Counted from the stretch's first letter, positions 51,582 to 61,728 are shown. The stretch: DNA of 64,000 nt from DASRDB01 sp035652815 (GCA_035652815.1 DASRDB010000001.1:458232-522231), one strand, 5' to 3'. The notes: generated by a model from the letters alone, not told the origin. A program made the numbers and translations.

Positions 51582-54500
51582 TTACGCCTGGGCCAGCAGC
51601 CACTCTTTGAACAGCCCGACGCGGATGCGATAGCGGCGGTTCTCGACTTCGATCACATCCCGTTCGGCCAGGTCAGCCAGAATAGCTTCGACCGGGGCGC
51701 GTGTGCCGGAGACGGCGCTGACGATGCTTTCGCGGTCGCACGAGCCGAGCCGCGTATTGGCGGCAATGGCAACCAGCACCTTTTTCGCGTCCTCTACTGA
51801 AATGGCATCGCTCGACTTATCGCCGGAGCTTAGCAGGTTATCGAAGGCATCCTCGTCGAGCCGGTTATCGCCTCGCACCAGTTCGTTTTTGACCTGCTCC
51901 ACGTCCGCGTCCGTCACCAGCCGGGCATGCTTGCGGTTCATGTATTCGACCAACTGATTACAAATGATCTGAATGTAGAACGGGCTACCGGCGCTCAGAT
52001 CAAAGATGCGATCAATGGCTTTCTCGCGGAAGCGGCTTTCACCACTCTTGCCGCCAATGCGCAGCGGGTCATCGATCAGGCGGACGGCATCTTGATATTT
52101 CAGATAGTTGACGCGCACATCCTGCGAGGTGCCAAATTCATTCGGGAAGCGTTTTTTGAACTTGACCATCACGTCCTGCCCCACCAGCACCGCGCTGAAG
52201 TAGTTCCTCTGCAAAAGCGCCTTCCAGATTTTCATGAAATCTTCGGAGATACGCCCCTGAATGATGTATTCGTAGATGTACGAAAACTCGTCAATAAGCA
52301 GCACCACGCGCACACCGCGCCAGGCATCAATCCTCGCCACAGCACGTTTGAAGTTATCAAAGATTTCCTCGAAGAGGGAAAGCGGGCTGCCATGCTCAAA
52401 GAACTCGCGGCTGTTGGGAAACGCGATGTCCAGCGGCGGGCGTTTTCCGGCATCTACAGCATCTTCTATCGCCCAGCGCAATTTGCGCAGAATCGTCCAG
52501 AGCAATTGATGCAGGAATGACGAGCCGGATTGCGCATCCTTCTCGTCCAGCAGCAGGGCGACATTGCCGATATCGAGGATCAACAGGTCGGGGTCGCAAG
52601 CCAGTGCCTCCTGCAAGTGATAGAGAATCGAGGTCTTTCCGGCGCGTTTCTGCCCGAAGATCACCACCGACTTACTCTCTGAACGAGTGGCGCGAATGGC
52701 GCTGGCGACGTTGGTAATCAGCTCATCGCGCCCGTAAAACATATCGTTGCTTTCTACCGCGCCGCCTTTCGCATATCCGGCATAGGGGTTTTCGATGCGC
52801 TCAAACTGCTCCTCTTTATACAGCCGTATCGAAAAGTTTTCGACCGAGGTGCGCTGCATCTCGCCGGAGCGCGTGCGATACTGAGCGTAGACGGGCAGGG
52901 AGAACGCCTCCGACTGGCGGGCAAGTTCGGTCACGCGCATGGGAATAGTCAAAATTTTCTGGTCGCCGCCGCGTAAAGAACTGTTGAGCTTCAAAGCCTG
53001 GTCGTCGGCCTGGAAGAAGTCTTCGTCCTCCTGCGCCACCAGTTCCAGGGACTCCGCCGGGCTGCAGCCGATCTTGTTCGCCACTACCACCTGCACCTCG
53101 ATCTTGCCCATCTCAGGCGTGTACGACTCCATGTCCTCGGGCAGGCGCAGGGTGATCTGTGGGACGGAGCGGGCATAGATGCTCTCCAACCGCTCGCTCG
53201 TCCTCTCCTTAATGGTCTCGATAATCGGATACAGTTCCTCCACCGCAAGCCTGGTGGGAGCCTCTTCGATCTCGCGCAGCAGCGTCTGGCAATCGGCAAT
53301 AACCAGCGTGCAGAGCCGCTCCTGCTCTTCAAAGGTGATCTCCTGCGCCTGGTCAACCAGCATTTCGAGCATGCGCCGCACCTGTCGCAGGCGCTGCTGA
53401 TCCAGGTCAAACAACAGGTGCAGGCCCAGGTCACGCACCCGGTCAAGGCTGGAAATGTAGTTTTCCAGCGAGGCAACCGTCAGCTCCATTTTCGAGATCA
53501 GCCCCAGTTCATTCGCGATGGCGCGGGCCTCCTCAAAACGCCTGCGCCGCAGTTCATTCCAGCGCTGCATAAACTCGTCAGCGCGACTCAGCGTACTGAT
53601 GGGGCCGACATTCTGGCTCTGCAAGTATTGAACTGCCAGGGCGCGTAAGGTCTGCCGGTCGTACAGGCGATTGACGGTGCGCTGGGCAGCGTAGCGGCTG
53701 CGCATCAGCAGATAGGTAACCAGGTCAAACAGCCGCTCTCGCTCCACATTCAGCCGGAATACCTCGTCGAGGGTATCGTCAATCGAGGGATTATCGCGAG
53801 TCATCTGCACAGAGCCAAGCGTTGAAGAAAGATAGCGTACCAGGGCGTTCACGGCATCCTGTTCATCGCGCTGCGAACCCCCTTCCGAATCTTCCCGGTA
53901 GCGCGCTCTCGCTCCATCATACGCGGCCAGCGCCTCGCAGTACCACTCACGCGCCGCGTCGAACGGCCTGTTCTCCAGAAGAGTCGCGTCGCCACGCGAG
54001 GCAAAACTGCGGCAGAGGTACTTGTACATCTGGCGGGGATCATCCCAGTCTTCCATCTCGGAAATGATCTTTGCCGCCGACAGGTAATATTCCGAACGCT
54101 CGCGTGGATTGCGCGTGCCAAGCTGCGTTGCCAGTTCCTCTAAGCGCCGCACGTCATAGCGTTCAAAGCGCTTCTGCTGCACGCGCTCAGGCCGCACGCC
54201 CTGGTACTTCGAGGCGTTCAGGAAGAACTGCGCGAAACTGCTCAAATCGCTGGTAAAGCTGGAAAGCTTCGTCTCCGAGATAATCTCATCGATACGCGAA
54301 GATTGACCTTGCCGCGCTCTGGTTATGGCCTCAAGCATTTCCAGCGCCTGCTCATCGGTGGCCGTTTCCAGAATTTCGTTCAAAAGCTGCTCAGCCTCGT
54401 CATAGCGATGCTGCTTCACCAGGCATAAAGCTACATTTTTCTTCGCATCACGGCGGTTAAAGCCGAGATTCATCACCTCGCGGAAACGCTGTTCGGCATT

Positions 54501-56450
54501 AACATAGTCGTTCTGAAGCAGATAGCAGCTTGCGATCTGCGAGAGGATGCGCGCCCTGCGCTCCTTAGTTGTTGCCTGGGCCAGGCTCTTTTCGAGCAGT
54601 TCAATCGCAGGCCCATACTCGCCCAGGCGCTGGTAAATATCGCTGAGCAGGTTGTCAACGGTTTGCTGATTGCTGATGCGGTCTCGATATTGATCGAGCA
54701 GTTCAATCGCTTCCCTGCCGCGCCCGCTGCGTCCGAGGAGCGAGGCAAGTTCCTTAATCGAGGCTTCCACATTATCCTGCGTGTCGATGGCCTGCTGGAA
54801 AAACTGGATGGCTTTCTCGTTGTCCTTTTCAACCAGCACTGCGCGTCGGCCACGCGCATAAGGGTTAGAGCCAATCGGCGCGCCAACCGAGCGGGCTACT
54901 TGCGCAAAACGATTCCAGCGCTCGTAGGCTTCCTGCGCGCCTGGATACTCGGGGTCACGGGCAAGCACAGAGCGCACCTGGTTGACAGCTTTTGCGTATT
55001 CTCCGGCATCAGCATATTCATAGGCCGTCTCAAAGATGTCCTCAATCTTGCGATAAGGAGCCAGATTCACCGCTACCAGCCCCTTTGGCCCCTGCATAAT
55101 TTCAAAGGTGACGGCGATATGCTCCGTCGGTTTCAAAACCGGCTCGGTCAGGCTTTCAAGATGTTCAAGCAGGTCTTCATCCAGGATGGCACTGCGATGA
55201 AAAAAGTAGTTCATGCCGTTGGGGCCGAACAAAAAGCCAAAGTTACGCCCCGCCTTATAGGTATAGATATGTCCGAGCAACTGTTGTGGCGCGGTCGGCA
55301 CGACCGGCTTTTTCTCCTCGCTTGCCCCGTTCAGCGACTCCTTCGGCGCGCTTTCCTCAGATGTCTGCATCTCACTCAACAGCCTTTCACGGGCCGCGCG
55401 CAACTCCTCGGCGATGCGCTGGTATTCGTGGGGAATTTCGCCAAACCACTTCAGGGCCTCGGGAAGCAATCTGCCCGGCGCTATGCCCCCCATCGCCTTG
55501 CGCAGCAAATCCAGCGCCACCGCCTCTTTGTCTGTCTTTTTTAAGAGGTAGAGGCAGGTCTCAAAAATCAGTTGTTCCTCAACTTCCGAAAATGCGCGCT
55601 CGGTCGAATGATAAATGTTGCGCAGCGCCCCGGCTGAATTATGCAGCAGGCGCACATAGACATACCACGCATCCATTACATCGGTGATGGCAACACGCGC
55701 AAAAGCCCGCTCAAGCGCGTTGCTGGCAACCGTATCGCTGGCATTCTGAAGCGCATAGGCTGCCACATTCAGCCAGTCGCGGGCAGACGACGAAGCAAAG
55801 GCCACTTCCTCGGCATGCACCAGTGCCTCTGAAAGGGTATCGGCCAGGTACTGGAAGTAGGCAAGCTGCCGTTTCAGGCTGATGGAGTTCGGCACCTGCT
55901 CAACCAGGTCTTTTGTATTGCTCACAATCACCTGAATGCGATTATATTTTCTATCCAGTTCGTTGACGCGCTTCGCGTTATTGAACATGTTTTGTATGCG
56001 TCCCCACTCGCTCAATACATCTCTTCTCGTGAGCGAACGCAGTTCCTCGACGGGTTCGCGCAAATCGGGCACACTTACCTCGATCTTCGCATCAGCCGTT
56101 TTGCGCTCGATATGCGCCACCAGTTCCTCTAAACGCTTCAGCACCTCAGGGCCGAGCGCGGGAACGCTTTCTATCTGAACGAGAGCAGGGGCATCTACTA
56201 CAGCATTTCTGATGACCGGGAGATCAGAAACAAGGGGCGCGGTTCCATCTGGAATATCAAGCACATCCACCGCCGCCAGGGAGATGAGCGTGGCCTGGCT
56301 TCCCTGGCGTCTAAGCAGCAGATAATCTCCACCGAACTCGACAATTGAACCTGTGATTTCATGTCCATTTCTCAAGATACATTTGACAACCCCGCCAACC
56401 GCCTGTTTTTCAAGCTGTTTCTGAAGTATTTGTGCAAAATCATTCGTCAT
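51582..56450 (-). CDS. Giant Sm-like / cold-shock / TPR / AAA NTPase protein
   Basis: A 1622-residue protein with no membrane segment. Residues 15-68 resemble an Sm/Hfq fold (LRNGHEITGSIVEFGGDYLL). A helical region follows. Residues 390-465 resemble a cold-shock OB fold with RNP-like NFGFLFGPNG and YFFHRSAI. TPR-like repeats span about 475-750. A long helical region and a beta-sandwich (VPQITLRLPEDMESYTPEMG onward, about 1110-1225) precede a C-terminal NTPase with FYGRDELI, Walker A GQKRAGKTS (about 1265) and Walker B VVLLIDEFSYI, then a winged helix. Two RNA-binding folds plus an ATPase switch suggest an RNA sensor or scaffold. It is the first gene of the operon with the HEPN protein. Confidence 0.8.
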   Translation of the reverse strand: MTNDFAQILQKQLEKQAVGGVVKCILRNGHEITGSIVEFGGDYLLLRRQGSQATLISLAAVDVLDIPDGTAPLVSDLPVIRNAVVDAPALVQIESVPALGPEVLKRLEELVAHIERKTADAKIEVSVPDLREPVEELRSLTRRDVLSEWGRIQNMFNNAKRVNELDRKYNRIQVIVSNTKDLVEQVPNSISLKRQLAYFQYLADTLSEALVHAEEVAFASSSARDWLNVAAYALQNASDTVASNALERAFARVAITDVMDAWYVYVRLLHNSAGALRNIYHSTERAFSEVEEQLIFETCLYLLKKTDKEAVALDLLRKAMGGIAPGRLLPEALKWFGEIPHEYQRIAEELRAARERLLSEMQTSEESAPKESLNGASEEKKPVVPTAPQQLLGHIYTYKAGRNFGFLFGPNGMNYFFHRSAILDEDLLEHLESLTEPVLKPTEHIAVTFEIMQGPKGLVAVNLAPYRKIEDIFETAYEYADAGEYAKAVNQVRSVLARDPEYPGAQEAYERWNRFAQVARSVGAPIGSNPYARGRRAVLVEKDNEKAIQFFQQAIDTQDNVEASIKELASLLGRSGRGREAIELLDQYRDRISNQQTVDNLLSDIYQRLGEYGPAIELLEKSLAQATTKERRARILSQIASCYLLQNDYVNAEQRFREVMNLGFNRRDAKKNVALCLVKQHRYDEAEQLLNEILETATDEQALEMLEAITRARQGQSSRIDEIISETKLSSFTSDLSSFAQFFLNASKYQGVRPERVQQKRFERYDVRRLEELATQLGTRNPRERSEYYLSAAKIISEMEDWDDPRQMYKYLCRSFASRGDATLLENRPFDAAREWYCEALAAYDGARARYREDSEGGSQRDEQDAVNALVRYLSSTLGSVQMTRDNPSIDDTLDEVFRLNVERERLFDLVTYLLMRSRYAAQRTVNRLYDRQTLRALAVQYLQSQNVGPISTLSRADEFMQRWNELRRRRFEEARAIANELGLISKMELTVASLENYISSLDRVRDLGLHLLFDLDQQRLRQVRRMLEMLVDQAQEITFEEQERLCTLVIADCQTLLREIEEAPTRLAVEELYPIIETIKERTSERLESIYARSVPQITLRLPEDMESYTPEMGKIEVQVVVANKIGCSPAESLELVAQEDEDFFQADDQALKLNSSLRGGDQKILTIPMRVTELARQSEAFSLPVYAQYRTRSGEMQRTSVENFSIRLYKEEQFERIENPYAGYAKGGAVESNDMFYGRDELITNVASAIRATRSESKSVVIFGQKRAGKTSILYHLQEALACDPDLLILDIGNVALLLDEKDAQSGSSFLHQLLWTILRKLRWAIEDAVDAGKRPPLDIAFPNSREFFEHGSPLSLFEEIFDNFKRAVARIDAWRGVRVVLLIDEFSYIYEYIIQGRISEDFMKIWKALLQRNYFSAVLVGQDVMVKFKKRFPNEFGTSQDVRVNYLKYQDAVRLIDDPLRIGGKSGESRFREKAIDRIFDLSAGSPFYIQIICNQLVEYMNRKHARLVTDADVEQVKNELVRGDNRLDEDAFDNLLSSGDKSSDAISVEDAKKVLVAIAANTRLGSCDRESIVSAVSGTRAPVEAILADLAERDVIEVENRRYRIRVGLFKEWLLAQA

Positions 56451-56628
56451 ATGTAAGCCTTATGCTCTTTCTAAAATTTTTGATAGAGACAAGATAAGAG
56501 TGAAACCTGCGAATAAACGATAGTTAAGAAAGCATATCGTTGCAGGCCTACTGATACTACACAAGAAAAAGCATTTTTGCAATATCAATATGCTCTAATG
56601 ATAGCACAAACTCAGTAGCTGTGTAAAA

Positions 56629-57186
56629 CTATTTGTAACATTGTGTCAGGTGAAAATCGGTCTGGCGCAAGGTATGGGGAATGGTAGCAAAGAGGCCCAC
56701 CGCCAGTGAAATGGCATTCGTCAGCGTACCCATTGCTACCTGTGCGCCAATGCGAGTTTCCTCGTCATAGCCAAGCGTTTGAGACAACTGGTCAAATTCG
56801 GCCTGTGTCAGCACTTCAAAGCTCAAATCTGGTTTCACAAGCAGGCTGAGGTCGAGGTCAACATAGGTGAGGCGATCCAGTTCGATGATAGGTGGACGAG
56901 TGATGGAAGCATAGGTATGGATTAAGGAACGTCCATTATAGAAGGCGCTCAGCGTGTACCAGCGCTCCGGCCAGTACAATTGCAAGCAATTATAGCGCAG
57001 GGGGCGTGTTCCGGTTACCCAGTTCATCTGCGTTCCGGCAGGCAGCCAGAGACGCAGGCAATCGCGGGCCATTTCTACGGTCTCTTCATCGCTCAGTTTG
57101 ACATCGTGTTCTAATCGATACCCACGCCACGAGCCGCGCAAAAAACGGTCATAACTCCGGCTTTCCACTTGATAGTCTGGTTGCAT
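56629..57186 (-). CDS. DUF402 family protein (nucleotide/RNA phosphatase-like)
   Basis: A 185-residue protein with the DUF402 pattern: WYTLSAFYNGRSLIHTYASI, then TRPPIIELDRLTYVDLDLSL, then LLVKPDLSFEVLTQAEFDQL. The family includes nucleoside di/triphosphate hydrolases and domains attached to RNases. ATG 57186 follows GGGAG at seven bases. A good promoter lies at 57214-57242. The giant Sm-like gene is downstream on the same strand, 178 bases away, and could be partly co-transcribed. The C-terminal 40 residues are less conserved and contain a hydrophobic stretch. Confidence 0.8.
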   Translation of the reverse strand: MQPDYQVESRSYDRFLRGSWRGYRLEHDVKLSDEETVEMARDCLRLWLPAGTQMNWVTGTRPLRYNCLQLYWPERWYTLSAFYNGRSLIHTYASITRPPIIELDRLTYVDLDLSLLVKPDLSFEVLTQAEFDQLSQTLGYDEETRIGAQVAMGTLTNAISLAVGLFATIPHTLRQTDFHLTQCYK

Positions 57187-57213
57187 AATCGCTCTCCCTT
57201 CCATTCATATCCC

Positions 57214-57242
57214 ATAGTACGAAAATTTGTTTCTATCGTCAA
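57214..57242 (-). promoter_or_regulatory. Promoter of the DUF402 gene
   Basis: On the minus strand TTGACG (57237-57242), 17 bases, TACTAT (57214-57219), 28 bases before ATG 57186. Confidence 0.6.
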
Positions 57243-57284
57243 GCACCCAAACGAATAGTCCCACATGATATTACGGGGCTGTTG

Positions 57285-57290
57285 TACAAT
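57285..57290 (+). promoter_or_regulatory. Possible -10 element of the cyclase gene
   Basis: TACAAT 38 bases before the TTG start at 57329; no strong -35 box. Confidence 0.3.
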
Positions 57291-57328
57291 AGAGAGGTGA
57301 TTGTCAAGAAGTTCGGGGAAACAGGACA

Positions 57329-60300
57329 TTGATACGCTGCCCAAATTGTGGAACGGAAAATCCACCTAACGCGAAATTCTGCCTGGAATGCGGCAACCGC
57401 CTGGTTATCTGCCCCAATTGCGGGACGGTCAACCTGCCGGTTGCCAAATTCTGCATGGAGTGCGGGACGATGCTGCCAGGCGGACCCGCACAATCTACGC
57501 CGCCTCGCGCTATTCAAAACGGCACGCAAATAACGGAGCAGAACAGCGCATATGCAACGCAGGTGCTTTCGCAGGCAGGTTCCGATGGCAACAAAAGCAA
57601 GTTAAGTCCGCCCGAAGAGCGGCGCGTCGTCACCATCATGTTCGCCGATATTACCGGCTCGACACCACTGGCCGATAGGCTGGACCCGGAAGACATGCGC
57701 GCCATCCTGGCAGGCTATTTTAACCTGATGACGCAGCAAATCCGGCGGCATGGTGGAACAGTAGAGAAGTATATCGGCGACGCGGTAATGGCAGTCTTTG
57801 GCCTCCCGATTGCGCACGAAGACGATCCCGATCGCGCCATACGAGCTGCGCTCGACATGCAAACAGCCCTCGCTCAGTTTAATCAGCAGCGCACAGCCCA
57901 GGACTCAAATGCCACCCGACTGCAAATGCGTATCGGTATCAATACCGGCGAAGTGGCCGCCCCTGGCGCGCAGTCCAACCGGCAGGATTTTTTGATTACC
58001 GGTGACGCGGTGAATGTGGCGGCGCGTTTACAGCAGGCGGCCAGCCCTGATACGATTCTAGTGGGCGAGCGCACCTATCTCGCAACGCGCAACGTCTTTG
58101 AGTTTCGCGAACTGGCTCCCTTTCATCTCAAAGGCAAGGTTGATCCAGTGCGCGCCTGGGTGGTGCAGGGCATCAAATGGCGCTCGCCCATCATCATCCA
58201 GCATCCACGCGGCATCGAGGGATTGCAGGCTCCCCTGGTCGGGCGCGACCTCGAACTAACGCTTATACACGCGACCTATGCTCGCGTGCAGGCGGAGCAG
58301 CGCCCGCATCTCATTACCCTGCTCGGCACTCCTGGCATCGGTAAAACGCGCCTGGTGCATGAATTCATCGAGAAAGAGGAAGAAGCCGTTAAAAGCGCAT
58401 CCAGCAGCAAGCAGGCGGTATCTCCTCGCGTGCTACATGGACGCTGCCCGCCTTATGGCGAAGGGATCACCTACTGGCCCCTGGTTGAAATCCTGCGCGA
58501 TCTGCTCCAGGTACGCGAGAACGAAGACCGCGAAGCCTTAGAGAAGCGTTTTTATTCCTTTGTATACGACACGCTCACCGAGGCGAAACTGAGCGAGGAA
58601 GCGGCTGAAATTGCGAATGCAATTATTACAAGCATTGGCCGGGGATTGAGCGGGGATAGCAGTGATACCGGTTTTGCCGAACGACGCGAGATACAGCGCA
58701 GCGCGCATAGCAAGGGCAACGAGCAGGGAGGCCCCCAGGCCACGCTTTTCCGGGCATGGCGCATCTTCCTTGAGGCTATCTCGCAGCAGGCCCCGCTCAT
58801 TCTGATTATCGACGACCTGCAATGGGCGGACGAGGCGCTGCTTGATCTGCTGGAATATCTGACCGACCGCATTACACAGGCACCCATTCTTTTCATTTGT
58901 CCGGCGCGTCCCGAGTTCCTGGAGCGGCGGCGCGACTGGGGCGGCGGCAGGCGCAATTTCACCACCATCGTCCTTGAGGCGCTGACGGAAGAGGAGACGC
59001 GAGAACTGATTTCCGGCCTGCTCGATACCGACGACCTGCCGGACGTGTTCTATCATAGCATTCAGAGCCGCGCCGAGGGCAACCCGTTCTTTGTCGAAGA
59101 AATCGTGCGCATGCTCATCGACCAGGGCGTGCTTGAAAAATATGATGGACACTGGCGGCTCAGTATGCAGAACGATACGTTATTAAGTGAACTGGCAAGC
59201 CCCGCCACCCCGCCAGATGATACATTACTCGACCGGCATTATGTGCTGCCCCTGCCCCGCCTGCCAGACACCATTCAAGGCGTGCTGGCCGCGCGCGTTG
59301 ACCTGTTGAGCCAGATAGAAAAGCAGGTGCTGCAATACGCCGCCATCATCGGGCGCACCTTCTGGCTATCAGGTTTACTTGAACTGGCCTCTGATCTCGA
59401 CGCTACAACGGTTCTCCAGACGCTCGACGCCTTGATCGAGCGCGACTTCATCATGGAGACCGAGCGCGTGGCGCGCATACCGGTTGAACATGATCGCGTA
59501 TACAGCTTCAAGCATATTTTGATACGCGATGTGGTCTACAACAACATCCCGCGCAATCGCCGCTCGCAGAAACACGCGCAGCTTGCCCTGTGGCTGGAAG
59601 AAAAGGTGGGAGAGAATCCTGATGGTTTCTCCGAACTGCTGGCCTACCACTATCGCCAGGCGCTCTTGAACTGGTCGGCCAGCCTGCTCATCAACACGAT
59701 CAATCCAGATGGGGGGACTTCTAACACTGCTACGCAATCGCTGCGCCTCACACGCCAGGAGTTGATGGCGCGTTCGATCAAGTACCTGAGGCTTGCCGGA
59801 GATGAGGCGTATCACAGCTACTACACCATCCGCGCCATTCAAGCCTATACAGATGCCCTCGACCTGTTGCAGGAAAGCAATGCCGACGCGCTTACTATCG
59901 CCCACATGCACCAGAAGCTCGCCGATGCTTATGCGCAGCGAGCCAACGCAGACAAGGCCTGGCACGAGTACACAGCAGCCCTTCAACTGATGCAGAAAAG
60001 CAAAGAGGTCACTAAGGATGACCTGCTCTGCCTGTATACGCGCCTGGCTGAGCTTTCGACGCGCTGGCTTGGCTGGTTCAATTCGCCACCCGACGCCGAG
60101 GAAGTCCATTCTTACATCGAGGCGGGCCTGAAACTTCTAGAGGATCAACCTCGCAGCGGCGATAGGGCCGCCTTCCTCACTTATCAAGGCATGTGGTACA
60201 TCCGGCAGTCTAAGGGCGATACGCCTGAACAACGAGCGCAGCGAGCCGAGCAGGCTCTGGCAAGCTGCCAGGAAGCCTTACAGATCGCGGAAGAAGTCAA

Positions 60301-61339
60301 CGATACTAACGCTATCTGGCTGACACTTGACGCGCTCGGCTTCATCTACGATCACCTGCGTAAATATAAGGAAGCCCACCAGATTCAGCATCGTCGCCAA
60401 TCAATGGCTTCGCTCATTACCTGGCGCGAGGAACTGCACGATCTGTATGTCTCGCTCGGCTGGGCACACGAGCGCGTCAGCGATTATCCAACTGCCGCGC
60501 AGTGGTTTGGCCGGGCATGGCGCATCGCGCAAACGATGGAAAGCCCCTCGATGCTGATGACAAGTATGCAGGGAAGAATGTACGTCTGGTACGAGTGGAA
60601 TCGCTGGACAGAGGTGCGCGAGGTGGCCTACAGCATCCTGCAAATCGCCGAGCAATACCAGCAAGATGAACACTGGACGCTCGACGCGCTGGAGACCCTG
60701 GCCGACATCGCCTATCGTACCGGCAATACAGAGGAAAGCGATTCGCTTCTGCGCCAGTTCAAACGCCTGGCCGAGCAGCGCCACGTGCCACCCGAACTTT
60801 CAACCACCATTCACCTGGCGCGCCGAGATTGGAAGCAAGCATGCGCTAATTTCGAGGAAGTGCTACAAAGACGCGAACCTTTCCCATCGCCAGCCCTTGT
60901 AGCTCACCTCGCCGAACTCTACGTGATGACCGGGGAAAGCCTGGAAAAGCAAGAAGCAATGTGCGAACGCGCTGTAACCCTCGGCGAGCAATCCGGCTCC
61001 CGCAAATATCACGCCGTCGCCATGCGCGCTCGCGGGCGCATGCACCTGGAACTGCACAACTGGGAACAGGCTGAAAGCGACCTGAAAACCGCGCTGGCGC
61101 AATTTGAACTGCTTGACCTACCCTGGGAACAGGGGCAGACGCTCTACTGTCTGGGCCTCTGCTACCGCCGCAAGGCAGATGCCGTTTATGGTGACGACCC
61201 GGCCCGGAAGGATGACGCCATCAATCTTGCCCATCACTATTTTGAGCAGGCGCTCGGCTATTTCGAGTCACTGAAAGCGGTGCATGACGCCGATCGCACC
61301 CGGCTGGCTCTCGCTCAAGACAAACCCGCTCCGGTTTAA
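57329..61339 (+). CDS. Double zinc-ribbon class III adenylyl/guanylyl cyclase - AAA ATPase - TPR regulator
   Basis: A 1336-residue protein. Two zinc ribbons (CPNCGTENPPNAKFCLECG at 4-21 and CPNCGTVNLPVAKFCMECG at 29-46) precede a class III cyclase (about 90-270) with MFADITGSTPLADRL, YIGDAVMAVFG and the two metal Asp residues, plus GINTGEV and GDAVNVAARL. An AAA_16-type ATPase follows (Walker A LGTPGIGKTR near 332, Walker B LILIIDDLQWADEALL near 489), then about 600 residues of TPR-like repeats. Such proteins link cyclic nucleotide output to partner binding. TTG start is chosen because GGGGAA lies eight bases upstream and the first zinc ribbon begins there. Its stop codon interlocks with that of the convergent gene. 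Confidence 0.9.
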   Translation: MIRCPNCGTENPPNAKFCLECGNRLVICPNCGTVNLPVAKFCMECGTMLPGGPAQSTPPRAIQNGTQITEQNSAYATQVLSQAGSDGNKSKLSPPEERRVVTIMFADITGSTPLADRLDPEDMRAILAGYFNLMTQQIRRHGGTVEKYIGDAVMAVFGLPIAHEDDPDRAIRAALDMQTALAQFNQQRTAQDSNATRLQMRIGINTGEVAAPGAQSNRQDFLITGDAVNVAARLQQAASPDTILVGERTYLATRNVFEFRELAPFHLKGKVDPVRAWVVQGIKWRSPIIIQHPRGIEGLQAPLVGRDLELTLIHATYARVQAEQRPHLITLLGTPGIGKTRLVHEFIEKEEEAVKSASSSKQAVSPRVLHGRCPPYGEGITYWPLVEILRDLLQVRENEDREALEKRFYSFVYDTLTEAKLSEEAAEIANAIITSIGRGLSGDSSDTGFAERREIQRSAHSKGNEQGGPQATLFRAWRIFLEAISQQAPLILIIDDLQWADEALLDLLEYLTDRITQAPILFICPARPEFLERRRDWGGGRRNFTTIVLEALTEEETRELISGLLDTDDLPDVFYHSIQSRAEGNPFFVEEIVRMLIDQGVLEKYDGHWRLSMQNDTLLSELASPATPPDDTLLDRHYVLPLPRLPDTIQGVLAARVDLLSQIEKQVLQYAAIIGRTFWLSGLLELASDLDATTVLQTLDALIERDFIMETERVARIPVEHDRVYSFKHILIRDVVYNNIPRNRRSQKHAQLALWLEEKVGENPDGFSELLAYHYRQALLNWSASLLINTINPDGGTSNTATQSLRLTRQELMARSIKYLRLAGDEAYHSYYTIRAIQAYTDALDLLQESNADALTIAHMHQKLADAYAQRANADKAWHEYTAALQLMQKSKEVTKDDLLCLYTRLAELSTRWLGWFNSPPDAEEVHSYIEAGLKLLEDQPRSGDRAAFLTYQGMWYIRQSKGDTPEQRAQRAEQALASCQEALQIAEEVNDTNAIWLTLDALGFIYDHLRKYKEAHQIQHRRQSMASLITWREELHDLYVSLGWAHERVSDYPTAAQWFGRAWRIAQTMESPSMLMTSMQGRMYVWYEWNRWTEVREVAYSILQIAEQYQQDEHWTLDALETLADIAYRTGNTEESDSLLRQFKRLAEQRHVPPELSTTIHLARRDWKQACANFEEVLQRREPFPSPALVAHLAELYVMTGESLEKQEAMCERAVTLGEQSGSRKYHAVAMRARGRMHLELHNWEQAESDLKTALAQFELLDLPWEQGQTLYCLGLCYRRKADAVYGDDPARKDDAINLAHHYFEQALGYFESLKAVHDADRTRLALAQDKPAPV

Positions 61340-61728
61340 CCCGCCGCGTTCACCGTTACCCGCAGGTTGTTCCCGGGCAGCGTTGGGCCTGTAACAACAA
61401 AGGTGCCGAACTGGTCGAACAGCACATCTACCGACTGGCCCGGCTGCAAACGGACGCCGGGGTTTTTCAGCACAGCGGGCGCGACCGCGTGCACCGCGCA
61501 CATCTTCTCCTCTTCGACCCCGAGACACAGCACCTGTGGCGCATTGGTTTGATTGACAAAGTGAATGCTCTCCCCCTCGTTAATCGACACGCTGGTTATA
61601 GTAAAACCTTTCGAAGTCAGGTCGATCTCGACAGGCTTATGGGTGTTCAAATACACAGCAACAACTATCGCAAAAGCCACTATAAAAATTAGTGGGGGCA
61701 GCACGAAATATAAGAGTACTCTCTTCAT
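61336..61728 (-). CDS. Membrane-anchored cupredoxin-like protein
   Basis: A 130-residue protein with an N-terminal membrane anchor (VLLYFVLPPLIFIVAFAIVV) and an outside beta-barrel reading TSKGFTITSVSINEGESIHF and later LQPGQSVDVLFDQFGTFVVT, the cupredoxin strand pattern. The usual His-Cys-His-Met copper set is not evident; two Cys (LCLGVEEEKMC) might instead form a disulphide or a different site. ATG 61728 has AAGGA upstream; an in-frame ATG at 61746 does not. Stop codons of this gene and the cyclase gene interlock. Confidence 0.65.
   Translation of the reverse strand: MKRVLLYFVLPPLIFIVAFAIVVAVYLNTHKPVEIDLTSKGFTITSVSINEGESIHFVNQTNAPQVLCLGVEEEKMCAVHAVAPAVLKNPGVRLQPGQSVDVLFDQFGTFVVTGPTLPGNNLRVTVNAAG

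Noticed and set aside
54663..55544. 293-codon open frame on the plus strand
   Set aside because: Antisense to the large Sm-like/TPR protein; no ribosome site, no family resemblance.
59375..60109. 244-codon open frame on the minus strand
   Set aside because: Antisense to the TPR part of the cyclase protein; long only because of G+C-rich codon bias.
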